From assembly GCA_008692225.1 (NCBI GenBank), contig VICG01000006.1:1-64000 (forward strand): a DNA stretch of 64,000 nucleotides. The letters are read 5' to 3'. This document shows positions 1 through 13,829 of the stretch, piece by piece. Source of the DNA: Monilinia fructicola. Lineage: Eukaryota > Ascomycota > Leotiomycetes > Helotiales > Sclerotiniaceae. Each line of letters starts with the position of its first letter. Within the stretch, counting starts at the first letter, position 1. The translations under genes were made by a program, and so were the position numbers. The notes under the pieces are model-generated. The model made no database searches, was not told where the DNA came from, and saw nothing but the letters and a program-made list of their open reading frames with translations.

Positions 1-76
1 ATTTATTATTTATTATTTATTATTTATTATTTATTATTTATTATTTATTATTTATTCTTTATTATTTATTATTTAT
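1..76. repeat. 7-bp tandem repeat (ATTTATT)n
   Basis: About ten head-to-tail copies of ATTTATT with one variant copy (ATTTATTCTTT region near 55). It opens the AT-rich block and is a simple minisatellite with no coding potential. Confidence 0.9.
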
Positions 77-2809
77 ATTCGAAATGGAATGGCCGGAATA
101 ATTTACTCCGAAGCAAAACGAATGTCGGTATTAAATTTAAGGTTTTCTGCTTCTAATGGTCGACCAATTAAATTTTCGCGGAATACTTATAAATCAATCA
201 TACGAGCCGCTAAGGATTAAGGTTCGTGTTTTTGCATTTTAACCTCCTATAGTTACAGGTATAATAATCACATGACACAAAAAATTGATGAACTAAGATC
301 TTCGAATCCATTATAAAGTTATTTATTTTTCAAAAATTGAAGAGCTTTATTAAATTAAATCAATATTTACTAAACTAATTTTATCAAAAAGAATTCCTTT
401 ATTTAAGTTAAACCCTAAAACTCCTAGGTTAATTTAAAGATATTCTAGAGATATTTCAAATGATAAAATCATAATATCAATTATAGAACTAATCAAATCA
501 AATAATCTATTTTTATTCTAACGCAATAGTATACTCTATATGTTGAATTTACAAAATCAAATCTAATATAACAATTAAATCGCTATTACAAATTCGAATA
601 CAACCTAAATATAAATTTTAAAATAATAAAATTTAAAAGAATTATATTTAATAATAAAAACAAACAAAAGAGCAAAGGCAAATATTAATAATTTTATTTT
701 AAACCTTTTAAAGTTTAAAGAAAAGTATTTATTTGAAATAAAAGCATAATTATTATTATTACTAAATTCCCCTATTTTTCGATTTTCCCTTTTATTTCGC
801 TAAGACCAAAGTTATACTATAATACTATTTAGATTATTCTTTAGAATTTCCTTATATAAAAGCTTTTAATAAAGAGGATAAATAAATTATTAAAATATAT
901 ATAAAAAAAAAATAAGGTTAATAAAGGGATAAAAATAATTTTAATATAACTTTAATTATAATAATATTAAATTTAATATTCATTATTATATAGTATATTA
1001 TTAAAATTCTAATTATTATAATTTAATTAAAAAAAAATAAAAAAAGGATTGCGAAAGAAAGAAGAACTTCTATAGTTAAAAAACTTTTAATTAAATCAAT
1101 AAAGATTATAATTAATCTTTTAGAAACCAAAAACTACTTTATAATACTATATCGAGCCTATAAATATTAAATTAATGTAATAATTATTAGCGGGAATTTA
1201 TGATTAATAATAGATTTAAGCGTGGATTTTATTTATTAACTAATAGTATTAGTATAAAGGAAAGATTTTAAGTTTAAAGCATTATTAATTTTTAATAAAG
1301 GAAAATTGAATATATGTTTTTAGATTATAAAATTAGAAGATTATATGTTTTAGAAAATATATATAATAGAGCAGAATAATTGCTTTAATACAAAGTTATA
1401 TTATAGGATTAGTGAAATACAAAATTTAATTAGTTAGATTAAGCATAATGGTATTAATAATTTAAAGTTTTAAGATTGGTAATTGCTAAAAAATGATTTT
1501 GAACAATATGGATTAGTAGATATTAAAAGTAAATTTAAAAATAAAATATGAAAATAAGATTAATTAATAAGATTTTTAAATATTTAATTGATATTGTAAG
1601 ATATATTCTAATTGTATAAAAACCAATTAATATAGCGAACTATAAACTAAAAATAAATATTTTATTAGAATATATATTATTAATATTACTAATATTTTGG
1701 AGAATTAAACAATAATACAAAATACTAAAAATTTCATTTGTATATAAGAGAAACTCTTTCCAAAATTAATTAAATTTAAAATCCATAATATATTTACAAT
1801 AAACATTTTAAAATCAAATATATTATAGGATATAATATTATTAAAAAAAAAAAAAATTTCTTTTTAAACGTGTTGCAGAACATATAAAAAAGCTATAATG
1901 AAGATATATACTTTTACTACAAAAAAGAAAAACTACTATACTAAAAATTACTTTAAAAACAATCTTTTTAGATTTAAAAGCTATAGAAATAAGAGAATAA
2001 ACTTTTAAATTAACTAAACTAAAACAAAAAGAGATTATAATGGTTTTTAAGTATAAGCTTAAATAAATTATTTATAATTAAACCCAATATCAAAAAAAGA
2101 AGAAACATACTATATACAATACATTAAAACTAATGAAAGATGTAATAAGCATTAATATTATTAAAAAACATATTATAGAATTATTATTATTAGAATTATA
2201 TAGGAATGAAATATTATTATATAATTTGCTATAATTAAAAATATAAAACTATCTTTAAATTATAGATATTCGTTAACTATTCTTAATTATAGAATTATTT
2301 TATAAGAAAATGAAAAATAAAACAATGTTTTAATAATAGTAAATTTAAAAATTATTATAATTTTATGAACTAGAAATAATCAAATAAATTAATATAAAAA
2401 TATTAATATTATTATTATTTTATAATATAAAATACAAACAAAAAGATAATAGTGTTAATTTTAAATATTGCAGAAAGGGAAATAAAATTCAAATATTTTT
2501 TTTTCAAAGATAAATTATTAATAGTTTTTATAAGATATCTTTGTAAGCAATTAACATTTCTTAAATTATTATTCAAAAATTAAATTAAAAATAGAAAAAC
2601 TAGAACGAAATAAAAAAGGATTTTGTAGGTATAGGACTTCTTTGAGTTATTAAATTATACTTATATAAATAAAAGCGAAAAGGGGATGGAAGAGTTTTTG
2701 TTATTAATAATAATATTTTTAATATTAATGAATAAATTGAATCTAGGTTTAATTATAATAATATACAGTAGATTCTAAATAAATATAGGGGTTTGCCTAA
2801 AAATTTAGT

Positions 2810-5800
2810 AAAACAAAAATAAAAAAATTCCTATTATATAAATTAGGAATAGATTACAAAATTATATTGTAATCAAATATAATGTTATTATTTAATTTAA
2901 TATATAATCTATTAAAATAAAATTAAAAACATTAAAAGAATATATAGAAAAGATACAAAATTAGGGTTTATTAGATTAATTAAATCAAAAGTAAACACAT
3001 TAATACTATTTGTAAAAAAAAAGGCATTATAGAACTATTATAATTATATATAGATTATTAAAGCATTAATATAATAATTATCCGAATAAATACCTAATTT
3101 TATTAATATTAGAATATTTAATAGATTAAAAAAAAACAATTATATTTACAAAACTAGATTTGAAAGAAACTTATAATTTTGATATATATATATAAAGGAA
3201 ATAAATAAAAAATAGCTTTTTATAGTAAGTTAAATTCTTACGAGTATTTAATAATACTGTTTGGATTATACAATACATTAACAATTTTTCAGGTTTATAT
3301 CAATTAATATTAAGATAATTTATAGATAAATTAGTAATAATTTACTTGAATAATATTTTGATTTTACTTAAAAAGTAAGAAGAATATAAAAAGTTATATA
3401 AAACAAATATTAAAACAATTATTGGAATAAAGATTATTTTACAAATTTAAAAATATTAATTAAAATTAAATAGGTAAAAATTCTTTAGTTTTAATATTGG
3501 ATAAAAAATAACTATGGATTTATCTAGAGTAAAAATAATAACTATTTGGTTATTTCCAAAAAATATTCAAAAAATACTATTATTCTTTAGTTTTTGTAAT
3601 TTTATAGACGATTTATATTATTATACAGCGAGATAATATTATCATTAACCAATTCAACAAAAAAAAAAATCAAATTCGTTTATCTAAAGAATATAAACAA
3701 CTTTAAAAAACTTAAGGATATTTTTATCAAAGTACCATTACTAAGCCATTTTATTACAATATTAATATATTTTCTGGAAATAAATACATTAATAAGAATT
3801 TTTATATAAAATCTTATTTCAAAAACAAAAGAATGAATATAGATACTTAATTATATTTTACTCAAAAAAAACTAATACCAGCGGAAATCAATTATACAAC
3901 TTTTAATTAAGAACTATTAGCTATTATAAAATTAATAAAGTATTGAAAATATTTTTTTAAAAAAAATAGTACTCGGCGGGTTTTAAAAGAGGCATACGCT
4001 AAAATAAACTTATAATTATTCAGCGAAACCTTTGTATAATTTTATAAAATTTATAAATATTATAGATTTAGTATTTTATACTTAATATAAAATTTTGTAT
4101 TATAAACCTAATATCAAATGAATAATAGTATGATAAAATGTATGAATATTGAAAATTTAGTAAAAAATTAGAGATATATAAAAATATTAAATAATTTAAC
4201 GAATATTATAATTGAACTTAAAAAATTATATTAAATAATAAAATAAAAGCTAAATTTTAAATAGCTTATTTTAGAATTTTAATATCTTTATTAATACTGA
4301 AAATATATATTAATAAAGTTAAAAATATAGGAAAATTTACGAGTTTTAAAGGGGTAAATTCGCTTATTTGATTATATAAGCATATTTTTTTATTCAAAAA
4401 TTTGAATTTTTTGCTTTTTATATCAACATATATATTATATTAGTAATAATAATATTTAAATCTCAAAAATATTTAATAAAACTTTAAAGATTATATTATT
4501 TTTTATGATTTTATTTTTCAAATTTATATATTGTTGAATTTTAAATTAATATATTGATAAATTCTTAAATTTTCTAAAATCATTAACTTTATAGTATTAA
4601 TATTCTTTTAAAAATAATTTTATATATAAATACTTTATAGGAAGATTTTAAAATACTAAATTTAATATATATATAAGTTATATTGAATTATATTAAGATT
4701 TCGTTGAATAATTATAAGTTTTATATTCGCCTATGCCTCTTTTAAAACGCGCCCGAGTATTAGATAATTATAATAACAAATCACAATAACCTAAAGCATT
4801 TATAACATCGAAATATTAATAAAAAAATAAGTAAAATAAGCAATAATATTATTAAAAATAGATTTTATAATCATTTATAAATTAAAGAAAAAATAACTTA
4901 ACAGATATATTATCGAAAAAACCAAATTATTAAAGTAAGGATTTTAAACTAATTTTATTATTAAAACTATATTATCAATTGTTTAATTTACTTTTAATTA
5001 TAAATGATTAATAAAATCTATTATATATTATTATAATTAAAGCAAATGTGATTTATAAAAAAAAACATTATATAATAAAAAAGTAAGAAAATGGAAAATA
5101 TAAGATTAAATTATAATAGTATATAAATATAGTAACCTTGCTTTTATTAATGTTAAACCTAGAAAATATTATAATTAGAATTGTAATATAAAGAAAAATT
5201 AATAGAATTAATCAAAAAATCTTAATTAATCATCAAAACCTAAAAGAAAAGGAATTTATTATATTATATAATCTTTAATATTACAAAGAAATAAGATATA
5301 TATATCATTAAATAAACCATTACAAAAATTATTACTATAGGAATTTACAATTTTCAAACAATCAACCATTTTAATTAAAAAACAATTATAAATAATATAA
5401 AGAATTATTGTATTAAAAAGAAATAAATGCAAATATAATAATTACATTAGATTTTATATAATATACTAAAGAAATAACCTTTATATAAAAAGAAACCTAG
5501 AGAATTAATATTAATATTAATCCTTATAAAGCTATAAAACGGATTATCTATAAACTTGATTTAACCTATTGATATTATAATCGAAAAAATTTTCAATAAT
5601 AAAAAAAACAGAAAAGATTTATTTCTATATTTAGTATACAATTGTATTCTAATAATAATAAATAGATTTACTAAAGAAATAAATCTTAATCCAATTAGGA
5701 AGAATATAACAACTATTTAATTCGCTTTTTTTTCATTTAAATTATAAATAAAGCATAGAATACTAAACTCAATCATTTTAAATAAAGCAAATCTTTTTAC

Positions 5801-6900
5801 AAATGCTTTTTAAATAGCTTTAATAGCTTACCTAAGTATAATAAAAAAATTCTCAATAGCATTTTATTTGTAAAACTAATAATTCCACTAAACAAATAAA
5901 TTAGATTATTAAAGTTATATAAATGTTTTATTAATTATAACAAAAATAATTAAGTAGATTTTCTAGTTATAATAGAATATATTTACAACTTTACATTAAT
6001 ATTAACTATAAATATTTTATTATTTAAAGCAAATAAAAAAACAAATATTATTATTATTAATTAATATAAATATATAATAGAAATAAAAACGCTTTATAAT
6101 TAGCAAAAAATAAAATATTGTATACAATAATAAAAAAGAACTAATCTATATTCAAAATCTAATAGCAAAATATTATAATACGAAATATAAACCTTAATAT
6201 TCAAAACAAATGATATAATCTGATTAGCAATAAAAAACCTATTTATAAATAAAAAGTGCGCTAAGTTGAATTCTAAAAAATTAGCTTTTTCAAGTAATAA
6301 AAGTATAGGATTACAAATCTACAAACTAAAACTATTATTGATTTTTTAATACTATAACATTTTTATACTAGCCTTTTTATATTATATAAAATAATAATTT
6401 AAATGGATTATTTGAATAAAACCAAAGAAAAATTAGGTTACAAGTTTGTATAGAATATATAATATAGGATATTATCCTAAAATAGTATATTAAAAAATTC
6501 TTACTCTAGAATAAAAAGAAAATAAAAAATTAGAATTTCAATTAAATAAAAAAGTTATTTAAATAATAAAAATATATAATAAAAGCTAAAGGATTTAATT
6601 AATATTTAAAATATAATAAAGAAATTCTTTAAATTATATTTATTTGCTATAAAGCTTTTAAAAAAAATATTAGAATTTAAAATAAAATAAAAATAATAAA
6701 TACTAATTTAGATTATAAATAGAAAAATATATTATTATTCTAGTTTTAGAACAAAATCGAATTAAAAAGAAAATTAAATAAAGTTATTATAAATTAAAGA
6801 TTGTAAGATAATACTTAGATAGTTAAAATTGAATCTTAGATTATTATAATGATAATTTATTTAAAAGTGATAAGTTATTATTTAAATAAGTTTATATAAT
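2810..6900 (+). mobile_element. Ty3/gypsy retrotransposon pol remnant, RIP-mutated
   Basis: Read on the + strand through many stops, the order is reverse transcriptase, RNase H, integrase, then a chromodomain-side tail, which is the Ty3/gypsy order. In the RT, 3145-3180 reads FTKLDLKETYN, the classic gypsy start of palm motif A. In the same frame 3343-3354 reads YLNN, where an active enzyme has YLDD. The RNase H reads like LIPAEINYTTFN followed by ELLAI. The integrase core has INRFTKE at about 5658 (active form VDRFTK) and LFTNAF at about 5793, where the preceding catalytic Asp is also Asn. A GDMVYL-like integrase tail follows at about 6.2-6.5 kb. Gag, protease and flanking LTRs could not be recognised, so the ends are approximate. 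Confidence 0.85.
3969..4760. mobile_element. Inverted-repeat (MITE-like) DNA element nested in the gypsy RNase H
   Basis: The left end at 3969 and the right end at 4760 are imperfect inverted repeats sharing a TACTCGG start and the core TTTTAAAAGAGGCATA. Weaker inverted similarity continues inward for roughly 100 bp. The 792-bp unit is flanked by TA on both sides (3967-3968 and 4761-4762), consistent with a TA target duplication as in Tc1/mariner-type elements. RNase H reading resumes directly after it, so it is an insertion into the older retroelement. No transposase is readable inside, and mismatches in the inverted repeats are largely C/T or G/A, so it was mutated too. Confidence 0.75.
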
Positions 6901-9455
6901 CTTAAAAACATTATGAAAAATATATTGATTAATAAATTGAGATATATAGGGTAGTTGAATAATTGATAATGTTATTATAGTAGTATTGAGGATAGATCTT
7001 ATTTTTAAATAAAGGGATATTAGGCTAATTCTATAAATTTTGATAAATATCCTATATAAGAAAAGAGATTAAAATACTAATTTTAATACTTTTAGAAGAT
7101 GTAAAAATAGAAATCTATAATCTTATTAACATTATTATTTCTATTATAAACTAAGTAATTACTATATTATTAATATTCTTTAGATTTGATTTCTATTAAA
7201 ATATTCTTTTTAAAAATATATTAACAATATTAAATCAATTAAAATAAATATATAATAAATCTTAATAAATTAGGCTAATACTTTAAGCCAACAAAATAAT
7301 ATTAGTAGCAAATGTTTTCTAGATTATAACAAAAATATAAGGTTCGTTAATAATAAAAGGATAATTTAATCTGTATAATAATAAAGCGTAGGAAAGAGTT
7401 TATAATGTAATAAATACTAAATAAGGAGAATTATGGAAATGGGTGAAATTGAATATAAAAAACAAATTCTTAAGAAAAATAATTATAGAAGAGTATATTT
7501 AAATATATAGAATACTATTAATTTATTTATAAAAAAAAAGCGATTAAAAGATTTAAAAGTAAGTATTATTAATTATTTTATTTTTGAAAAAAGCGATAAT
7601 ATATAAGCAATATATAAAACTTGATAAGAGAATAAAAGTATAATTTAATTGTATTAGTATATAAAGAGAATATAGTAAAATAATTTATAATAACTAGTAA
7701 AAACAATTAAACAAAAACTAGGGTAAGATTATAATTATATTTAAATTAATTAGGGGTAAAAGAAAGCAATTGCAAAACAATAATTAAATATATAATTTAA
7801 TTAAAAAATAAAAAAACAAAGATTAATAAAAAAACAAAAAGAAAAAAACTAAAGAAAAAAAAAAGAATAAAGAAGAGAAAGGAGAAAGTTAATAAGTTAA
7901 TTATATTGTAAAAAGAAAAAACTAGAGAATTAATTATGCTATAGATTGAAAAAACTATAAATATAGATAAAAATAATATTAAACATTTTAAAAAATATAA
8001 AGAAAGTAAAAAGCAAGATATTTATATAAAAAATATAAAACGATAACAATAAGATTATCTAAAATAATAAAGAAGTTATAATAAAAAAAACGAGAAGATA
8101 AAAATATTTATATTAAACCAATAAATTAAATAAAGAATATAGCTAAAAAAAAAAGATTTTAATATTTATATTAAAGCTAAAAACTAAGATAGAAATTATA
8201 AATAGGATAAATAATTTAGTAAATTTATATTAAAATTAATAAAGAAATTAATAAATTGGAATAAAAAATAAATTATTGGAGAAATTTAATAATCTTTAAA
8301 CTTTAATTAAAATAATAGGGGAAATATTGGTTGAAGAATTTTATAAGGAAATCTTCAAAAATTAAAACATTTTAATAAATTTTGGTTAAGATTATTAATG
8401 CTAAAAAAAAAGGGCGGATAATATGTAAATGAAATATAGTATTATAATCAAAAACTATTATTTAATAATAAAAAAAAAGAAGGTTAAACAATGGATAAAG
8501 ATCTAATAAAAATAGGGTTTAAGGAATGTATATTATATCAAAAAGCTAAAATTTTAACATTTTTGAAAGTTCAATTTAATATGTATAGATTAATCTTGAA
8601 CTTTATAAATAAAAGATTATAATTCTTATAGGGGGATAATATTCATTTTATAAAATATATAATATATATATATTAGTTTTATAAAACTTTATTAAATTAT
8701 AATACAAAATATTTAATAAATTACTATTTTGCAAATAGGTATATTATAGTTTAAATTGTGAAAATTAAAACTTTATGAATAATATATAATATAACTAAAA
8801 GTGAAATAGAATTAGATTGCTAATGTATATATTAATAAAAACAAGGTAATTTTTAATTTATTAATATTAATCCGAATGTACTTTTAAGTATATAGAATGG
8901 AGATAAGTATAATAATTATTAAATAGAGGTAATTTAATGTTATAATTGAATAATAAAAACCTGAATAGAATAGAATTGAACGATATATTTTATCCGTTGG
9001 GAAGAATAGCGGAATACAATTTATAATTAAATGAGAACTGGAGAATTAAGTTTAACGTTGGAGAGATATTGAAAATAAAAGAGAATAATAAAGTAATAAA
9101 AAAGTAATATCTTATATTGTATATTGAAGTAACATTAAGATAGCATTGAGATAAGTTAGAGAAGAGTATGGGTTATAATAAAGAGGGGGAGAAATCTATA
9201 TTTATTTTACTTTTTTTTTTTTAAAAAAAAATATATTATTTAATAAAAATTAAAAAAGATAATAAAAAAGGTATTTTTATAGAATATTATAAAATTAATA
9301 AATTTTTTTTTATAAAATCTTTAAAGGTATTATTATTAATTAAGAAAACGATTTATGATGGTTTTATCGGGATATTAAACACAAAAAGGGAGGTTATGTT
9401 AAAAAGCAACCCTTATATAAAAGTTACATAACTATTAAAGCTAGTATTGTGACGA

Positions 9456-9482
9456 ATATCACGTGCCTTAGGCACGTGATAT
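9456..9482. repeat. Hairpin 1: 12-bp perfect stem, 3-nt loop
   Basis: ATATCACGTGCC is followed by TTA and then its exact reverse complement. Each arm carries a CACGTG hexamer, so two E-box-type sites sit back to back near the left end of the island. Confidence 0.9.
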
Positions 9483-9511
9483 CTCATCACGCTAAGCGAT
9501 ACTGTACATAT

Positions 9512-9542
9512 AAGAGATCTCTAGGTTCCCTAGAGATCTCTT
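9512..9542. repeat. Hairpin 2: 14-bp perfect stem, 3-nt loop
   Basis: AAGAGATCTCTAGG, loop TTC, then its exact reverse complement. The arm itself contains the palindrome AGAGATCTCT, so cruciform or foldback structure is likely. Confidence 0.9.
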
Positions 9543-11899
9543 CCCTCCTTAGCTTTCTTATTCTAGTTAACTGACCTCTATTGATTCGCTCTAGTATGTG
9601 ATCGTGACAAGTATTTAAAAAAAAAGAATCTTTAATCCTTTCCTTTTTTCTTTCTTATAAATAATTATCTTATTTCAGTTGACCCCTCTGTTTCCTCGTA
9701 CCTCGTCACATATATAAAACTTTGAAATTTAAGTTTAAAATAAAAGTAAATGTTTAAATATAACAAATTTAAAATATTTAATTAAAGTTAACACTTTTCA
9801 CTTTATTATTTATAATTGAACTTATATATATTAATATAAAATAAAGTTTTTTTATTCTTAATTAAAGAATATTAAGTTTAATAAATCTATTAATGAATAT
9901 AGAGAATTCAAAATTAAATTAATAATAAATTATAAATAATCTAAAGATTAATAAAATTAGAATACTTTTGTTTTTAATTAAAGTATTAGTTTTTAAAAAT
10001 TCTATTTATATTTAATACGATCAAACTAATAAAATTAATATAAATATACTTATAGTAATTTATTATATTTCAATCAATTAATTCATTTATTTAAATATAT
10101 ATATTATACCTTTAATTAAAAATTTCTAATTTTTAAAAAATTTAAAAAATTATAATACTTTTTAATTATTCTTATTGAATATTTTTTTTCCGATGTTTAT
10201 AATAATTAATTAAGATTTTAAATAAATAAAATCTTTTTTTAAGGGAATCATAAAGATTATATAATCATTTCTTTTAATTTAAGAATATAAATCAAATTTT
10301 AAAACAAAATATAATAAACTAATATAAATTCTTTAATAGAAAGATAGTTTAAAATAAACTTTAGATTTAAAGAATTTAATTGAAGATTTATATAATTATT
10401 ATTTTTATTTAAAGATTTTTATTATAAAATAAATATTTATTGAATTTTTCTATTTATAAATTAAATTAAAGTACTAATATATTATTTTATATTATTTTAT
10501 ACAACTATTTATATATTATTAATATTTTAATTTTATACAAATCTATTAATATAAAAAATAATTAAAAATAGATTTTAGATTTAAAAAACTTTAATAAATA
10601 TTAATAAGATATTATTTTCCAAATTAAAATTATTTTAATATTTAAGGGAATTTTAAAAATAGCTAATTTAAAATTTTTTCATAGGCTATTACCCCCCCTA
10701 TTGAAACGGGCTATTATTGATAATGACCTACGAAAAAATCTATAGAATAATTATTAGTGTTTAGTTATACTAATCAAACCTTTAGCGATTTAAAGTTTTG
10801 AAGATTTAATCTGTTTTTAGCTCTTTAGTACTATATTAATAATATTAAGGATTTTTTCTATTCTAAAATTTCTTTATTTCTTTAAGTTTTTAAAACAATC
10901 AAGTCATTAAGAAGTCTTTAATTACTATTACTTTCAATATAAAGTTTTCTAATTTTTATCTATTAATAGGACTTTCTTTAATAGAGATTATAAGAGATTA
11001 ATATTATAAGCAATAATAAATTCTATATTATAATTCCACTTTCAATAGGCTTTTTTCTTAATTATTAAGTCTTATATATCTTATTCATTTTTCCTTACTC
11101 TATACATATATTAATAAAACATATTTAGGTTTGTAGTGGAAATAAATTATTTAAAATTCGAATTACTTATATTAATATTTAGATAGTTTAATTAATATAG
11201 CATGTGTCTTTATTAGTTATTCTTTTTTATTATTATACTAAGCAAGGTGTATACTACCTTGACTTTCTTTAGAATACATATTAAATACCTCTCGTTAATT
11301 ATAACCTTAATATTTTTATTATTAAATTATGAGTTTTCTAATATAGACTTATTTATTCCTTAATAATTGCCTTTATAGTTCTAGATATATAATTGATACT
11401 ACTAATTTAACTAAAGCTATAGCTAATAATTTCATTTTATAGATTAAATTAAAAAAATATAAAATCAAAAAATACTTATAACTACAAACTCAAATAAAAA
11501 TCTTTGCTATAAAAAAGATTTTTATATAGAATTGATTTTAATACTACGAGTATTATTATCAATTTAGTTTTATTATTTATAGTTCTTTTATTTGTTTTAG
11601 GTGTGTTAGATATTTTTTAAGTGGATGGTATCAAAGGTTTTTAAGATTCTATAATAATGAAATTTTGTTTTATAAAATAATTATTCTAAAATATAATATT
11701 AAATTCGATTACGGCCATTGAAATCTAGGATTTAATAGATTTTTCAAATCGGCTATATCTAAGCAGTAATTAGATCTTATTTGTATTGCCATTCTTTTTA
11801 TTAGATATATGATAATTATTAGCTGGAAGAGAAAGCTAATCTAAAATTCCTTGAACAAATAATATTTTATAGATATGTATAGAGGACAAAGCATTAGAG

Positions 11900-12646
11900 G
11901 TTAAAATACGAAAGAAGGTCTAGAAAACTTCTAGTATGATTAAATATGTATGTTTTTAAGATTTCGTTTTAACGATAAGAGTTATAAATAGAATGGCGGA
12001 TTAAACGGAAATGATCATTCTCTCAACACAACAAAAATTAAAGAATTCAAGAACTAAGTACATAAGGCCCAACCACAAGGCAGAATAAAAATGGAAGGTT
12101 GTGATTAGAGCTAAGATAAAACTCTGAATCAGAAAGTGTTTCTACTTTATTATAAGTATCATGCCTTGGAACTAAGTCAATGCCAAAGAGTAACCTCATT
12201 TGTGGTTGACCACAATCAAAAAGTACCATATTTTTATAAGTCTCAATTGAGATTACCGTAATCTCATGTGGGTTAACTTGAGAGTGGTACTTCATGGATA
12301 TATGATTAGTCACTAATCAGCCATATGACGCTGGTTATGTCTTTCTTTTTTCGAAATCTATGATGAGATCAAATGAGAGGGAGGATTCTGAATAGAGTTG
12401 TGCTGAAGTATTAATGAACAAGACTCTATACGAGCAAACAAGATACTGATAGAAGGACAAGGATGTTGAATGGTATTTGTATGAATATGATGATGAATTG
12501 AAACCATAATCCCATTACTTTGCTTCGCTACACCAAGATAATACCACCGCCACTGACGAGATAATAGCTCAGGACAGACCCGCAAGCTAATATCTCTGCT
12601 ATATTCCAAAAGCCAGAAGCCTGGCTTCAGGAACCGCATAAGAACA
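11900..12646. other. Transition from AT block to genic DNA
   Basis: Composition becomes normal but no gene is recognised. A minus-strand open frame of 88 codons (12047-12313) has no recognisable motif. The end next to 12646 is the 3' flank of the xylanase gene. Confidence 0.5.
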
Positions 12647-13825
<1,179 letters not shown>

Positions 13826-13829
13826 GATG

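Larger units (their letters stand above)
9448..9710. mobile_element. Probable solo LTR, unmutated island
   Basis: A 263-bp stretch of ordinary base composition inside the AT desert, bounded by the perfect 8-bp inverted termini TGTGACGA and TCGTCACA (TG...CA ends as in LTRs). No internal domain, primer-binding site or exact target duplication is visible: the flanks are AGTAT and TATAT. It contains two strong hairpins, annotated separately. It may have escaped RIP because it is short, or because it inserted later. A short TIR element is the alternative. Confidence 0.6.
1..11900. repeat. AT-rich RIP-mutated transposon block
   Basis: Almost pure A/T sequence with stop codons in all frames and no usable long open frame. 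The recognisable gypsy polymerase within it has Asp codons turned to Asn and Gln/Arg/Trp codons turned to stops, the C-to-T/G-to-A pattern expected of repeat-induced point mutation. Apart from the polymerase remnant, the nested inverted-repeat element and the 9448-9710 island, I cannot assign the rest (about 77-2800, 6900-9440, 9711-11900) to a family. A small C-run island lies near 10,690. Composition returns to normal close to 11.9-12.0 kb. Confidence 0.9.

Noticed and set aside
10880..11100. Possible DNA transposase (piggyBac-like) reading on the minus strand
   Set aside because: One short stretch looked suggestive (KPIESG), but no catalytic residues or continuous alignment could be followed through the mutated sequence.
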